Shown here piece after piece: positions 1-9,235 of a DNA stretch of 10,308 bases. The translations under genes and the position numbers were made by a program. Position 1 is the stretch's first letter, and each line of letters begins with the position of its first letter. The DNA comes from Usnea hakonensis (lineage: Eukaryota; Ascomycota; Lecanoromycetes; Lecanorales; Parmeliaceae): contig BLJB01000392.1 of NCBI GenBank assembly GCA_013423325.1, forward strand, positions 1 to 10,308. Direction: 5' to 3'. The notes below the pieces were generated by a model. The model saw only the letters and a list, made by a program, of their open reading frames with translations. It ran no database searches and was not told where the DNA came from.

Positions 1-445
1 AATATATATATATAAACTAATATCTCTTTTTTAATCTTTATATAGAAATATAATATTTTAAACTGTTAGGCTCAGGGGCAGTAGCGCTGTAATGACAACA
101 TTGCCAAGTATTACGTATCCTCTTGGTATACGTAATACAGGTGTTGGCTTGGCTTCTTGGCGGATAAGGTTAAGGAAGCGATTCCCCCGTCTTTCTCTTT
201 TTCTTCTTCAAGAATTAGTCTTACTAGAATACTATCTAATACTTGTATAGAAATATATCTATCCTTCTAGTCTTATATTACTATACTAACCCTAATAATT
301 CTAATTCTTCTACCCTTCTTAGGGATAGTAATCCGTAACTAGAATAGTAACCAATACTAGAGCGAACCCGCGACGCGTTAATAACGCTAGTAGATTATCC
401 TTATTAGTAACCGTTAGAAACCAGCGCCGGAATACATAAGTCCCC
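1..445 (+). other. AT-rich leader and possible 5' LTR remnant
   Basis: Bases 1-60 are simple AT-rich sequence with an alternating TA run. From 64 to about 170 the sequence keeps many CpA and TpG dinucleotides, unlike the coding part that follows, and contains a strong hairpin (108-138). From 180 to 360 it is pyrimidine-rich and then TA-rich, with a CTAACCCTAA decamer at 286-295, which is the C-strand form of the telomere motif. Its position directly upstream of gag fits a 5' LTR plus leader. Without a second LTR copy the limits, transcription start and primer-binding site cannot be fixed. No coding potential is seen here. Confidence 0.4.
108..138. repeat. Perfect 11-bp inverted repeat (hairpin)
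   Basis: GTATTACGTAT at 108-118 is the exact reverse complement of ATACGTAATAC at 128-138, with a 9-nt loop. It lies in the RIP-poor part of the putative LTR. Each arm contains TACGTA, itself a palindrome. It may be a regulatory dyad or an RNA hairpin in the leader; the sequence does not say which. Confidence 0.7.
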
Positions 446-499
446 TTAGTAGATACCGGTTATATATCCGAACTCGAAGACGACGGACATACCCGTATA

Positions 500-553
500 G
501 AGACCGAAATAGAAACCGAAACCGAAACTGAAACCGATACTAATACTGATACT
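500..553 (+). repeat. Hexanucleotide repeat coding for a Glu/Asp-Thr tract
   Basis: Nine in-phase hexamers of the GAAACC type (variants GAGACC, GAAATA, GAAACT, GATACT, AATACT) encode an alternating acidic-Thr tract near the Gag N-terminus. Replication slippage can lengthen or shorten such a tract without frame loss. The unit hierarchy, GAA-type first and GAT-type later, suggests two rounds of expansion. Confidence 0.75.
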
Positions 554-1536
554 GGTAACAACCCGTAACGAACGGTTGACGATCAGATAGTAGATACTAC
601 TCGAAGGCGAGATGCCCTTGCGAAGAACCGATAACTCCAAGACCTAATAGAGGAGATTTACGCCCTGGAACGTGGTGAAAAGCGTATAGCCGGTAATACC
701 TAGGAGAACGTAGGCCCGGCGAAGACGTAACGTAACCTTCGGCCTAAGGACCTATAGATTTTCTATGCGAAAAGTATTCGAGAATACCAAAATTAGATAA
801 GGGACGCAGAAGACTAATTTAGTCTAACGCCCTAGAACTTTATTACCGAAGACGATAAGATCCGATGGTATAACTAATTCCTAGCCGAAACGCTAAAGGA
901 ATAATACCGAAACGAAAATGCGAAAGATCCGGATAATGTTTCTATCTGGCCCTAGTATATAGCCTTCCTACTAAACCTCGTCGAGGACCCGGTAAACTAT
1001 AAGCTAGACGTTGCCTAAGCGTATATCGATGCCTCTTAAAGATAGAACCAAACGGTCCGAGAATTTGATGCCTACCTAAATAGCCTGGAGGCCCAAATGC
1101 TCCCTTATACGGAAGAGTAACGGATATCCCATTTCTTTACTAGGCTAAAGCTAGAGATTCGTGCAGCTGTCACTAATATGCAGATTATTCTAACTAGGCG
1201 AAACGAACTCGTATCGCTAGTAATACGACTTGAAAATAACCGAAAAAGAAGGAATACTACCTATAAAGGTAATAATATATTATCCTAAGGAGGGAACCGA
1301 GGTAGCAAATAAGGATCTAACTCTATAAACTATTAAAGCGGAGGTTAGACGAACGATAAGCCTAAGGAAAATAAAAGCGGTAATAAGGGTAAGACCCAAT
1401 TAAACGAAAAATCCAAGAAGGAATTTTTAAAGATAGTTTAATATTGGAATTATAAAAAGAAGGGATACTATACTACCGAGTATACCGCTCCGAAGGTGGA
1501 AGATACTAACAGTATACCGCTAGGGTCACTGGGTGA

Positions 1537-4236
1537 ATACCGGGTGTACGCGGTCCCGAAGAAGGGAAAAGGCAAGCCCTCGTCGGAGACTCCACCCGCG
1601 CGAGGGCAGTGAAAGGAGTTGTCTCGTTACCTTCTTTAGTATACGATGGACATATTATTAAGGAAGACTTAAAGGATTTGGTCCCTATATAATTCCATTT
1701 TAATAATAGAGCCGAGGTTAACGTGATTAGCTAACGCTTCGTAATCGAATATAATCTTTATTATATCGAAGCTCCCTTACCGATTCTATAGTAGATAGAT
1801 GGGAAATCGGCTTATTACTATAGTATATATATTATATTATATGTAATTCGCGATAGCTGGATATACGAGAAGCGCTACTAATATACGTTCTACGCTATTA
1901 ATAAAGAAGGTCCGCCTTTAGTCTTAGGCCTACCTGCCTTAATAGAGGAAAGAATAAAAATGGATATGGCAGATCGAATATGGCGTTTTGATATCGATTA
2001 GCAAGCTTATAAACTACTCGATCCGAATAAATTCGCGGCCTCGCTAAAAGGAGAAAAGACTGTGTATACCTTAATTATATTAGTAATAGTAGCTCTAGAA
2101 GCGAGCTACTAGGTTGGTACTACGGGTACGAATATATCTCACTAGGAAAGTATAGTAAAGATACTAGAAGTCCCTTAGGAACTTAAGGATTACGCTAATG
2201 TTTTTTCGACTAAGGAAGTAGGAAAGCTTCCCTCTTATAAAGGACGGGATTATACTATCGAGATAACTACGGAACCCCCGTTTAGCCCTCTATATAATCT
2301 ATCGAATATAGAATTGGCTATACTACGTAGCTATCTCGATAACGCTCTTATAAAAGGATAGATTTAATATTCGACTAGTCCTATAGGAGCCCCCATTCTT
2401 TTTATTCTAAAAAAGGACGGTGGACTACGTTTATATATCAATTACCGTAGGTTAAATAAGGTAACCATCAAGAATCGCTATCTATTACCACTAATTAGTA
2501 AGACCTTAGACCGCCTTAATGGTGCGAAGCAATTCACTAAGTTGGATCTTAAGGATATATATTATCGCATACGGATCAGAAAGGGCGATAAGTAGAAGAC
2601 GGCCTTCCGGACCCGATACGGCCATTTCGAGTATCTAGTAATACTATTTAGTCTTACCAATACCCCCGCAACGTTTCAAGTATATATCAATAAGTCATTA
2701 AGTAGTCTTATTAACTAATTCTATATTGTCTATCTAGATAATATACTTATCTACTCCGAAACGCGGGAAGAATATATTGACTATATTAAGTAGATCTTGA
2801 GTAGACTATAAGAGGCAAGTCTTTTTATAAGTCTAAAGAAATATGAATTCTTTACTACCGAAGTCGAATTCCTAGGGTTTATCGTATTAATTGACGGTAT
2901 TTCTATAGATTAACGTAGGGTAACCGCTATCTAAGACTAGCTAAAACCCAAGAATTACTATAATATTTAGGTATTCTTAGGGTTTATAAACTTCTACCGG
3001 AGGTTTATTTACTATTACTCGTAGATTATAGGCCCTTTGACGGGTCTTTTGAAAGGAAGCGAAAAAGGAAAGAAGTCAGGTCCTTTTAAATAGCTAGATA
3101 ACGCTAAGGTAGTGTTTACTAGGCTACGGGCCGCGTTTACGACTACTCCTCTACTAAGATACTTCGATTCTGACCTTCTAATCCGTATTGAAACGGATGC
3201 TTCCGAATTTGCCTTAGTAGGTATTTTGACCTAGTATTAAGAAATGAATAAGTAGTAGTATCTAGTCGCTTTCCATTCTTAAAAGATAATTATTATAGAG
3301 CGAAACTATAAGACTTACGATCAGGAGTTACTCGCTATTATTACGATATTTAAATACTAGCGTTACTATTTGGAAGGGGTAAATAGCCTAGTTAAAGTCT
3401 TAACTAACTATAATAATCTAAAGTATTTTATAAGTTAGCCGAATTTGAATGAATAATAGGTAAGATAGGTAATGAAGTTGGCTAGTTTCGATTTCTTTAT
3501 TTTATATTATTCTAGTAAGATAAACCCCGCCGATACGCCGTCAAGACGTCCTAACTATAAGGACGAAAACCGTTCGATTAACAAGCTATTACTAATATTA
3601 TAGTAGAAGCTGGCAACGATTAGTAGCTTATCGAATCCGATTTTTATAGCAATTCGAACTATATATCGGTAAGGTATAGATATTGCCTTAGGAGGAAGCG
3701 TAGATAGCGTAGACTAAGTACTTATTAAAATAGTACTTAGATTATTGATAACTATAGCTATATAGGAAATATGCCTGAATATAGTATATTATTCGAGGAC
3801 TAGGGAACCTTAGCCTTAAACTAGAGGGAGCGTAGGCGAGACGCCGGCTCAATATAATCGCGATATAGCTAAGGTGTAGCTTAACCCTATCGCTAGGACT
3901 ACTAGTTATAAATAGTTCGTCCTACGCTTAGTAACTAATATTTTAGTTATAAGCGAAATAGTATATGATCCTAGTAGTAAGCCTATCTATAAACTTATTA
4001 AGGTACTTTAATAAGAGGACGCTCTTGTCATCTAGTAGAAGGCTAGTAAAGCGCAAGGCAAGCGCAATAAGGACGCCGGAGCTTAGATAATAGATAGCTA
4101 GGGGCTACTATACTATAATAATAGGCTATATATCCCTAAAGAAGCGTCTATCCGTAAAGAGCTAATAAAACGCTATTATAACGACCCCTTAGCGGGGCAT
4201 TTCGGGGCTAATAAGACCTCTAAATTGATTATTAGA
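1537..4236 (+). pseudogene. pol: Decayed, truncated pol polyprotein (PR-RT-RNase H-partial IN)
   Basis: One plus frame (codons at 1537, 1540 and so on) runs about 900 codons with more than forty TAA/TAG stops and, in my reading from 1639 on, no TGA. Aspartic protease: the DSGA-type site reads NNRA at 1702-1713. Reverse transcriptase: KKDGG-x-R followed by a YR-x-LN motif at about 2413-2457; motif A with Asp kept at 2545-2547; the palm segment before motif C at 2596-2691; catalytic YxDD read as YLDN at 2731-2742; and the VEFLG thumb motif near 2863-2880. RNase H: ETDAS at 3190-3204 with Asp kept, Glu at 3325-3327, and the third catalytic Asp now Asn at 3406-3408. The connection segment ends with an NPAD...SRRP motif at about 3526-3552. 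Integrase: only the beginning of the HHCC zinc-binding region (4165-4236) survives; the second His (4198-4200) is intact and the first reads Tyr. The DDE core is missing. Confidence 0.88.
1564..1607 (+). promoter_or_regulatory. Candidate -1 ribosomal frameshift signal between gag and pol
   Basis: GGGAAAA at 1564-1570 is in the X XXY YYZ phase relative to the gag codons (G-GGA-AAA). After a 5-nt spacer comes GCCCTCG (1576-1582), which pairs perfectly with CGAGGGC (1601-1607) around an 18-nt loop. Just past the stem lies the gag TGA (1610-1612). The pol frame is -1 and open from 1537, so the heptamer sits inside the overlap. Slippery heptamer, short spacer and stable stem form the known layout for -1 frameshifting in retroviruses and some Ty3/gypsy elements. 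GAGAC in the loop (1586-1590) can also pair with GTCTC at 1621-1625, so a pseudoknot is possible, although its connecting loop of about 10 nt is long. Confidence 0.7.
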
Positions 4237-4365
4237 GGGCCCGAGGGGTTAGGGTTAGCGGGCGAAATCCGTGGGCGACCACCAAAACCGGTGGATTCAG
4301 CGGCGCTCCCTTCGGCGGCGTTCCTCGGCGGGCCCGTGAGGAAAATCGCAAATGTTAAGACCCAG
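4237..4365. other. GC-rich, RIP-free junction patch
   Basis: At about 4237 the integrase frame stops resembling integrase, and TA-rich decayed sequence gives way to a GC-rich stretch that keeps CpA and TpG. It opens with a telomere-type motif, then carries a small dyad (CCACC 4279-4283 with GGTGG 4290-4294) and several CGGCG motifs. The pol phase happens to stay open through it up to the TAG at 4369-4371, but the reading is low-complexity and unlike integrase. It marks the border between the truncated retroelement and the second unit, either as the 5' end of that unit or as inserted filler at a repaired break. Confidence 0.6.
4245..4258 (+). repeat. Interstitial telomere-type motif (left copy)
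   Basis: GGGGTTAGGGTTAG contains just over two units of TTAGGG, the telomere repeat of most filamentous fungi. It sits at the junction where the gypsy integrase breaks off. The G-rich strand reads rightward, the direction expected if a telomere had once capped the broken retroelement on its right side. Only about two units are present, so this is a motif and not a telomere array. Confidence 0.65.
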
Positions 4366-4924
4366 GATTAGGAAAGCGAGGCCGGCGAAGACGATAGCGT
4401 TATCCGTTTCTCTATATCTTGTCCGGTACCGTCGCCGTCGACGGTCGATAGCGATATTAGTATCGCGGTATACGCTCGAGGACCCTAGCGGGAGCTAATC
4501 CCCACACCCCGCCGCTACTTAAACCCTTAGTAACTAATTAGACGGTCGGCTCGGATTAACGCGCGAGGCTAAAACTTTTAGCTCGGAGTATTAACTCGAG
4601 CGAGAGGATTTATTAGTATAGCGGTCCCCCTTAGTTAGAGGGTATTAATCCGGGGGCGATATTTGATTGGCCCGGTTCTTTCGTCCTAAGTTAGGTAGAG
4701 GCTATATGGAAAGCATAAAAGCTTCCTTACCGAAGCTAACGAAATAAATAAAGCGATATCCTACTTATTTAATATCAAAATAAATCACCCGATCTTCTCC
4801 TACTAATACTCTTTACCACGCACTCTCTCTACCGAGCAACGGTCTTTCCCTAGTAAGCGTCCATATATATATATATATAGATCCCTCTTTATTGATATCA
4901 TATTTTTACCTTATTATTATTATT
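4366..4924 (+). other. RIP-degraded leader upstream of the second gene, no clear gene
   Basis: This stretch returns to TA-rich RIP composition. All frames carry TAA/TAG at similar density, so I cannot decide whether it was coding. The phase continuing from pol gives an acidic-then-basic reading over about 4372-4780 that could be an old exon, but nothing is recognisable. Near the right end are an (AT)8 run at 4863-4878 and (TTA)5 at 4911-4925 leading directly into the ATG of the next gene. The AT run, about 50-60 bases upstream of that ATG, is a plausible TATA-rich promoter element. Confidence 0.45.
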
Positions 4925-5378
4925 ATGCCGCGGATACGAAAGAGCGCCGAAGAATAGCGCGTATATAATCGTTAAGCTACCGCCAAAAGTCGAGCGAAAG
5001 TAAAAACGTGATTCGAAGCTAAATCCTTAGTAGCGAACGCTTCCATTGCCTCTAAAGTACCGGTAATCTAAGTAGACCCGCCCCTTCCTATAGTAGAGAC
5101 CGAAGTATCAAGAGCTATCCCTACTATAGAAGGCCCTATCGATACGCCTAGCCCTCGTAGTGTACGTTCTTATAAGAGTAGTATAGCGTCCGCGTAATCT
5201 AGATCGCTAACGGTATCGACGGCTATACTCTCCCCTACTACCGCTATTGGTCGCGCCCTTCTATATCGTAGTAAAGTTAGGGAAGCTAGCTAATCTTTAA
5301 TAATATTATCGCGAATAGTACCGAGTCCTATCGAGAACGTCGCTAATATATTGGCGACCCTTAGTATACCGTAGCTAG

Positions 5379-5428
5379 GTAAGATGTTTACCTAAATTAC
5401 TTACTACAATATATTAACCCGTATATAG
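5379..5428 (+). other. Probable 50-nt spliceosomal intron 1 of the large pseudogene
   Basis: The segment starts GTAAGA and ends TATAG, with ATTAAC at 5413-5418 as a branch-point-like site ten bases before the end. Its removal joins the phase read from ATG 4925 exactly to the phase that is open from 5429, forming a GGG codon across the joint. Its size is typical of filamentous fungal introns. The alternative is a small indel near the same place. Confidence 0.55.
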
Positions 5429-5880
5429 GGGAACTAGTAGCAGTACTACCTCCCCCGTTATCTCTATTACCTCCGCTACAATTCCCCCTATCCCCTCTAC
5501 TACGCCCTATATCCTCTGATACTAGTCCGCTCCCTATAGCCGAGAATAAGTCGGTCGATATCGATATCCCTAGCGCTAAGTAAGCGAATCCTCGCGCTCC
5601 TCCCCCCTTACCCCGCACGATGTCGTCCTTAGATAATATAGTGTATAATACTACCCTTGAATCTAGCGATCCTCTATCCCCCCCCTAATTAGAGCCTAGG
5701 GTTGAGACCCCACCGGTAGAAAGCGCGAGGGATAGGGAAACCCCCGATAGCGATAGTTCCGGGACTAGTACGCCTATCTATAATATTTATAATAGCGCCG
5801 CCAGGGTTATTAAAGCTAGCTAGGATAATCGCTATAGCTATACTAATTATTAGTAGAGCCCCCCCTCCGTCCTCAAAACT

Positions 5881-5895
5881 ACTGACCTCGACTAG
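5881..5895 (+). other. Branch-point and 3' splice-like site at an unresolved phase change
   Basis: ACTGAC followed by CTCGACTAG resembles a fungal branch point plus acceptor. The phase that carries the long C-terminal part is blocked at TGA 5883-5885 and becomes convincing just after 5895, while the preceding phase reads well up to about 5850. I could not find a GT donor at the right distance with the correct phase; it may have been mutated. An ancestral indel explains the change equally well. Confidence 0.35.
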
Positions 5896-8800
5896 GGGAG
5901 GATTCCTCTAGCGAACCGCCCGAATACCCGCTCTCCCTTCGAGAGATAACCAAGTACTAGAATAAGCACCTTCCGATAGGATTCTCGTAGCGGAACGCGC
6001 TACTGCCCTTATACTAGCCTAAGATACTTAGTCGAGATAACGCCGCTAACGATTTCGAGGATATTAATTAGAAAGCCCTTCTGGCCGGCAGTAATAACCC
6101 GCTAACGCTACGATTTAACCGGTCCGAAGAGGACTTCCTCCGCCGGGTATAAGACGATATTACTCTTGAACGCTTTTGGGATATCGATAGCTTCTTCTTC
6201 GGTATTTCGAGCCTAGGCTTCTACTAGTACGCCTTTTACCTCGCGCTACGACTACCGTTCCTATAACGTATTACGTAAAACCCTCGTATCACCCTTCACG
6301 GTCTCTAGATCCATAAGACTATATAATTACGTTTGGGCTATAGGGCGGGAGACTACGGCTTCGGGGCCTCTACCTATATCTTCTTCCCCTATCTTCCCGT
6401 GGGCGCCTCCGACACCTTTTATCTATCCGATTAGTACTAACGGTATTGGGTAGACGACATCCTTTACCTAGCCCTAATCGAGATCTATAGGTATTATATT
6501 CGGCTATATTGGCCGAGGAGTTTTCGCGATGCGGACTATAAAGCGCGGGTCAATACCGAGAGCGGTAAATCTCGGACCGGGTATACGATGGACGTTTAGT
6601 ACACGATTCCTAAGAGTTATTTGGATCGCTTCTAGCGTACCGTGCTCCGGAGAAGCGAGCAGTTCGCATCATTCGCGCGGCCGGTCTTGATCGTTCAGGC
6701 GTATAATCTGAAATTAACTACCTAATAGAAGAACCCGGCGTTAATAAAGGACGATTTCTTAAAGCTAATAGATACCGCCTATTATATATCTAACCCGAGT
6801 TCCTTCCGCGCTAACGATACGTAGCTCGATCTCGGGGTCAAAGATATTCCCGAGGGGGACGGTATCATGCTACTCAGGAAGACGGACTACCTTGAGAGTT
6901 AGGCCCGGGGCTTCTGCCATTCCCCCGGTAAAGCGCGGGATCTCACCGTTTCCCGGTACCCCTTCCTGTTGACGCGTGACGCCGCGTCTGTCTCGGTGAA
7001 ACTAGGTTCTTGAAACGTGCTACGATATAAAGGTCTAATCGCTTATAATAAGGCTTATAATACTAACTAGGATCTCTTTTCGTCCCCGTTCAAAGGCTAC
7101 TACGCCTTCGATAACGCCCCCCTCGAGGGCGTCGGGTTCTCGTAAGCCCACATCGATAAATGTTTCGATATAAACCGCTACGGGCCTAGTGCGGCCGGCA
7201 CCCAAGAAGCCTACCTTAAGCGGGGAGATCTAATCGATCGGTTAGAGCAGACTAAGTAACGAGTTACCGTCGCCCTAGAAGACTCTACCCGATCGTCTTT
7301 TAGTATTCGATCGGAATATCGGATCGCCTAGTCGTTACTTATCTATTGCGATTTTAGCGATATAGGTTTCTCTACTACTATCGCTCGCCGTACCGCCTCC
7401 TCCCCCCCGCTGACGAATATAACCTCCAATGTTCCTAGTAACCCCCAACCCTTATACCCGGCGATATCGTCCTTAAATAATATCGCGGACGATCTTATCG
7501 ACGAATCCTATCGTTCTTTCTAGGTACTTTCGACGGTAGAGGTTAACTAATTCACTTCGGCGTGCCTTAATCGGTGGCTACTATACCTCGAAGCTTCGGC
7601 GACCCGATATATCCCGGCCTATAACCGTGAGACCGCGCCCGAAAACTAATAGCGTCTATACGGGATTATTATTAGCGCCTATCTTCGAACCTTGGCTCTA
7701 AATATAGGCGGTCTTATACCGTAGTAGCGGCCGGAGTTATAGTAGGAAAAGATAGAAAGCCGGTTATACCGCAAGGCTCGGCTCCTCCGAGAGTAGAACG
7801 CTCCCGATAGAGACCCCTCGACCGATAATAATAAGACTTCCGACGACGACTAAACCTCTAAGGATTGGTATAATTAGCTAGGTCTCGGCTTTAAATAGAC
7901 TATAAAGCAGTACGGCATCGTCTAGTTACGAGCCGATCAACTTCTCTAGGAAGGGCTCCCTCTCTTCTAGCCGAAGCTGCTGGAGAAACTGCTCCTTACT
8001 AAGAATCTGTTTTACGCCTCCTTCTACGTCGTTCTAGAGCTCGGGAAGCTATTGATCAAGCGAGAGTATCGTTAGGCTAAGTTTCGCCGCTAGTATATAC
8101 CCGCCGCTACTACTTACCGCGAGTTTTAAGCGGACCCTACCTCCAGCAAGAAAAGGGAGGTGGCGTAACTAGAGTATATCGCAATATTCTCGGTTATATC
8201 GGAAGCTATCCTTCAATCCTATTTCCACTACGTAATCGATACCCTTATCGCTCGAGCTCGAAAATGTCCCGACTTCCCGAAAAGCGCCCTCGGGGCTAAG
8301 GCGCGCCTACTTCGACCGTTGGACGTGGCCGAAGCTAAGGGTTTGCGGGGCCTGAATTATGCTATGGTCTAGAAGATGCTCCGCGTTAAGCCTCGTATCG
8401 CCTTTACCTACCCCGCCCGCACCGCCGCCGGTAAAAATAATATCTTCTACTAATACTAGAATTCCGGGTCTTAAATTGATCGTATTCGAGGCCTCTTTCT
8501 CTTTGATAATATCGGTACGTCTACCTGAAGGTGGGATACGGCGGCTTTCCGTACCCTTACGCGCTATATATACAGTATCTTCTCGTAGGAGTTGGGGGAC
8601 CCCGCTCGCCGATAGTTTCTCGACTTTTACGTCGATTACGCAGCGCAACGGCTGTTTATTATCCCCTAATACGACTTGGACAAATTATCGGTACTGCTAA
8701 AACCTAACAGAGGGTATAGCCAGGACCGATAGGATCTGATTTGGACCCTCGACCCTCTCGATAAGACTAATTGGTATTGTGCCGCTTTCCCGGCTTCCTA

Positions 8801-9181
8801 TGATCGGGAGGCGTTTACTATGGCCTAATCGGGTAAGAAGTCTTACCTGCTATAATAAACCCTTCGAGAGACGCTAGGAAGCCTCTTAGTCGCACTAAAA
8901 CTTAATACCGTTGTGTCTAATACTCTACGGTGGCGAAGGGTAAAGGATCCCGCGACGTTTGACTACCTCGTCGACTCGGGGTATTTGGAGGTATTCGAAG
9001 ATACGCTGAAAGACGATAAGGCGAAAAGATAGAAAGAACCCGAATCGAGTAGGATAGGCTCTGATTAAGGGAGGAAGTAAATAGTCGATAGGAATACTAA
9101 TAGGGCTGGTTTGGTATTCGCGCGACGCACTACGGATGTTGTCTAAGGACGATATCCGTCCTACGGCAAGTTAGGTCAGCG

Positions 9182-9235
9182 GTGAGTAATTCCTTGGTAT
9201 TTGTTTCCGGGCACGATCAAGGCTAACCTTGCTAG
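9182..9235 (+). other. Probable 54-nt spliceosomal intron 2 of the large pseudogene
   Basis: The segment has a donor GTGAGT at 9182-9187, a branch point GCTAAC at 9222-9227 and an acceptor GCTAG at 9231-9235, all close to filamentous-fungal consensus and well spaced. The length is a multiple of three, so the phase is kept across it. This supports the view that the gene continues past the TAA codons at 9066, 9078 and 9144. The segment lies in a RIP-poor patch, which explains its well-preserved signals. Confidence 0.6.

Larger units (their letters stand above)
446..1612 (+). pseudogene. gag: Decayed gag (capsid/nucleocapsid) frame of the gypsy element
   Basis: Gag forms the virus-like particle that packages retrotransposon RNA. 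A single plus frame (codons starting at 464, 467 and so on) reads for about 380 codons with some twenty TAA/TAG interruptions and no indel. It begins with an acidic Glu/Thr repeat (500-553), continues through a charged capsid-like middle that keeps long Leu-, Phe- and Arg-containing runs (1060-1250), and ends in a Lys-rich tail with a zinc-knuckle remnant at 1442-1483. The CX2CX4HX4C spacing there is exact, but all four ligands read Tyr. No ATG is found at the N-terminus; it may have become ATA. The frame closes at TGA 1610-1612, the only TGA in it and so likely the original stop. Pol follows in the -1 phase. Confidence 0.8.
64..4236 (+). mobile_element. Truncated, RIP-degraded Ty3/gypsy LTR retrotransposon
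   Basis: The order of domains read on the plus strand is Gag with zinc knuckle, aspartic protease, reverse transcriptase, RNase H, then the start of integrase. Integrase after RNase H is the Ty3/gypsy order (in Ty1/copia it lies before RT). The phase of the coding frames is preserved, but more than sixty in-frame TAA/TAG codons interrupt them and several catalytic residues are replaced, so the copy cannot be active. The right end is a clean break inside the integrase HHCC region, after which the sequence changes character. No 3' LTR is present, so the left boundary cannot be confirmed by LTR comparison. Position 64 is a guess based on a TGTTAG-like start, which is a common form for LTR termini. 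Confidence 0.85.

Noticed and set aside
345..385. Possible tRNA primer-binding site after an LTR end
   Set aside because: AGAGCGAACC resembles parts of known binding sites, but I could not match it convincingly to the 3' end of a tRNA, and the LTR end is unknown.
446..640. Minus-strand open frame of 64 codons, rich in Ser, Phe and Gly
   Set aside because: It is the antisense shadow of the Glu/Thr repeat in gag.
4237..4371. Continuation of pol through the GC-rich patch as a gag-pol C-terminus
   Set aside because: The phase stays open, but the sequence lacks the rest of the HHCC motif and the DDE core that must follow, so it is chance openness in GC-rich DNA.
5397..5618. Minus-strand open frame of 73 codons
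   Set aside because: It is antisense to the Pro/Ser-rich second segment of the large pseudogene and low in complexity.
8307..8648. Minus-strand open frame of 113 codons
   Set aside because: It is antisense to the main phase of the large pseudogene. It is open mainly because TAG and TAA on the plus strand read as Leu codons on the minus strand.
8359..8700. Plus-strand open frame of 113 codons
   Set aside because: It lies in another phase of the large pseudogene. The main phase across this stretch is better, with TAA/TAG at Gln-like places and continuity on both sides.
9146..9162. Hairpin AGGACG/CGTCCT with a 5-nt loop, considered as a terminator
   Set aside because: Short dyads of this size are common, there is no following T run, and such terminators are not the mechanism expected for fungal RNA polymerase II genes.
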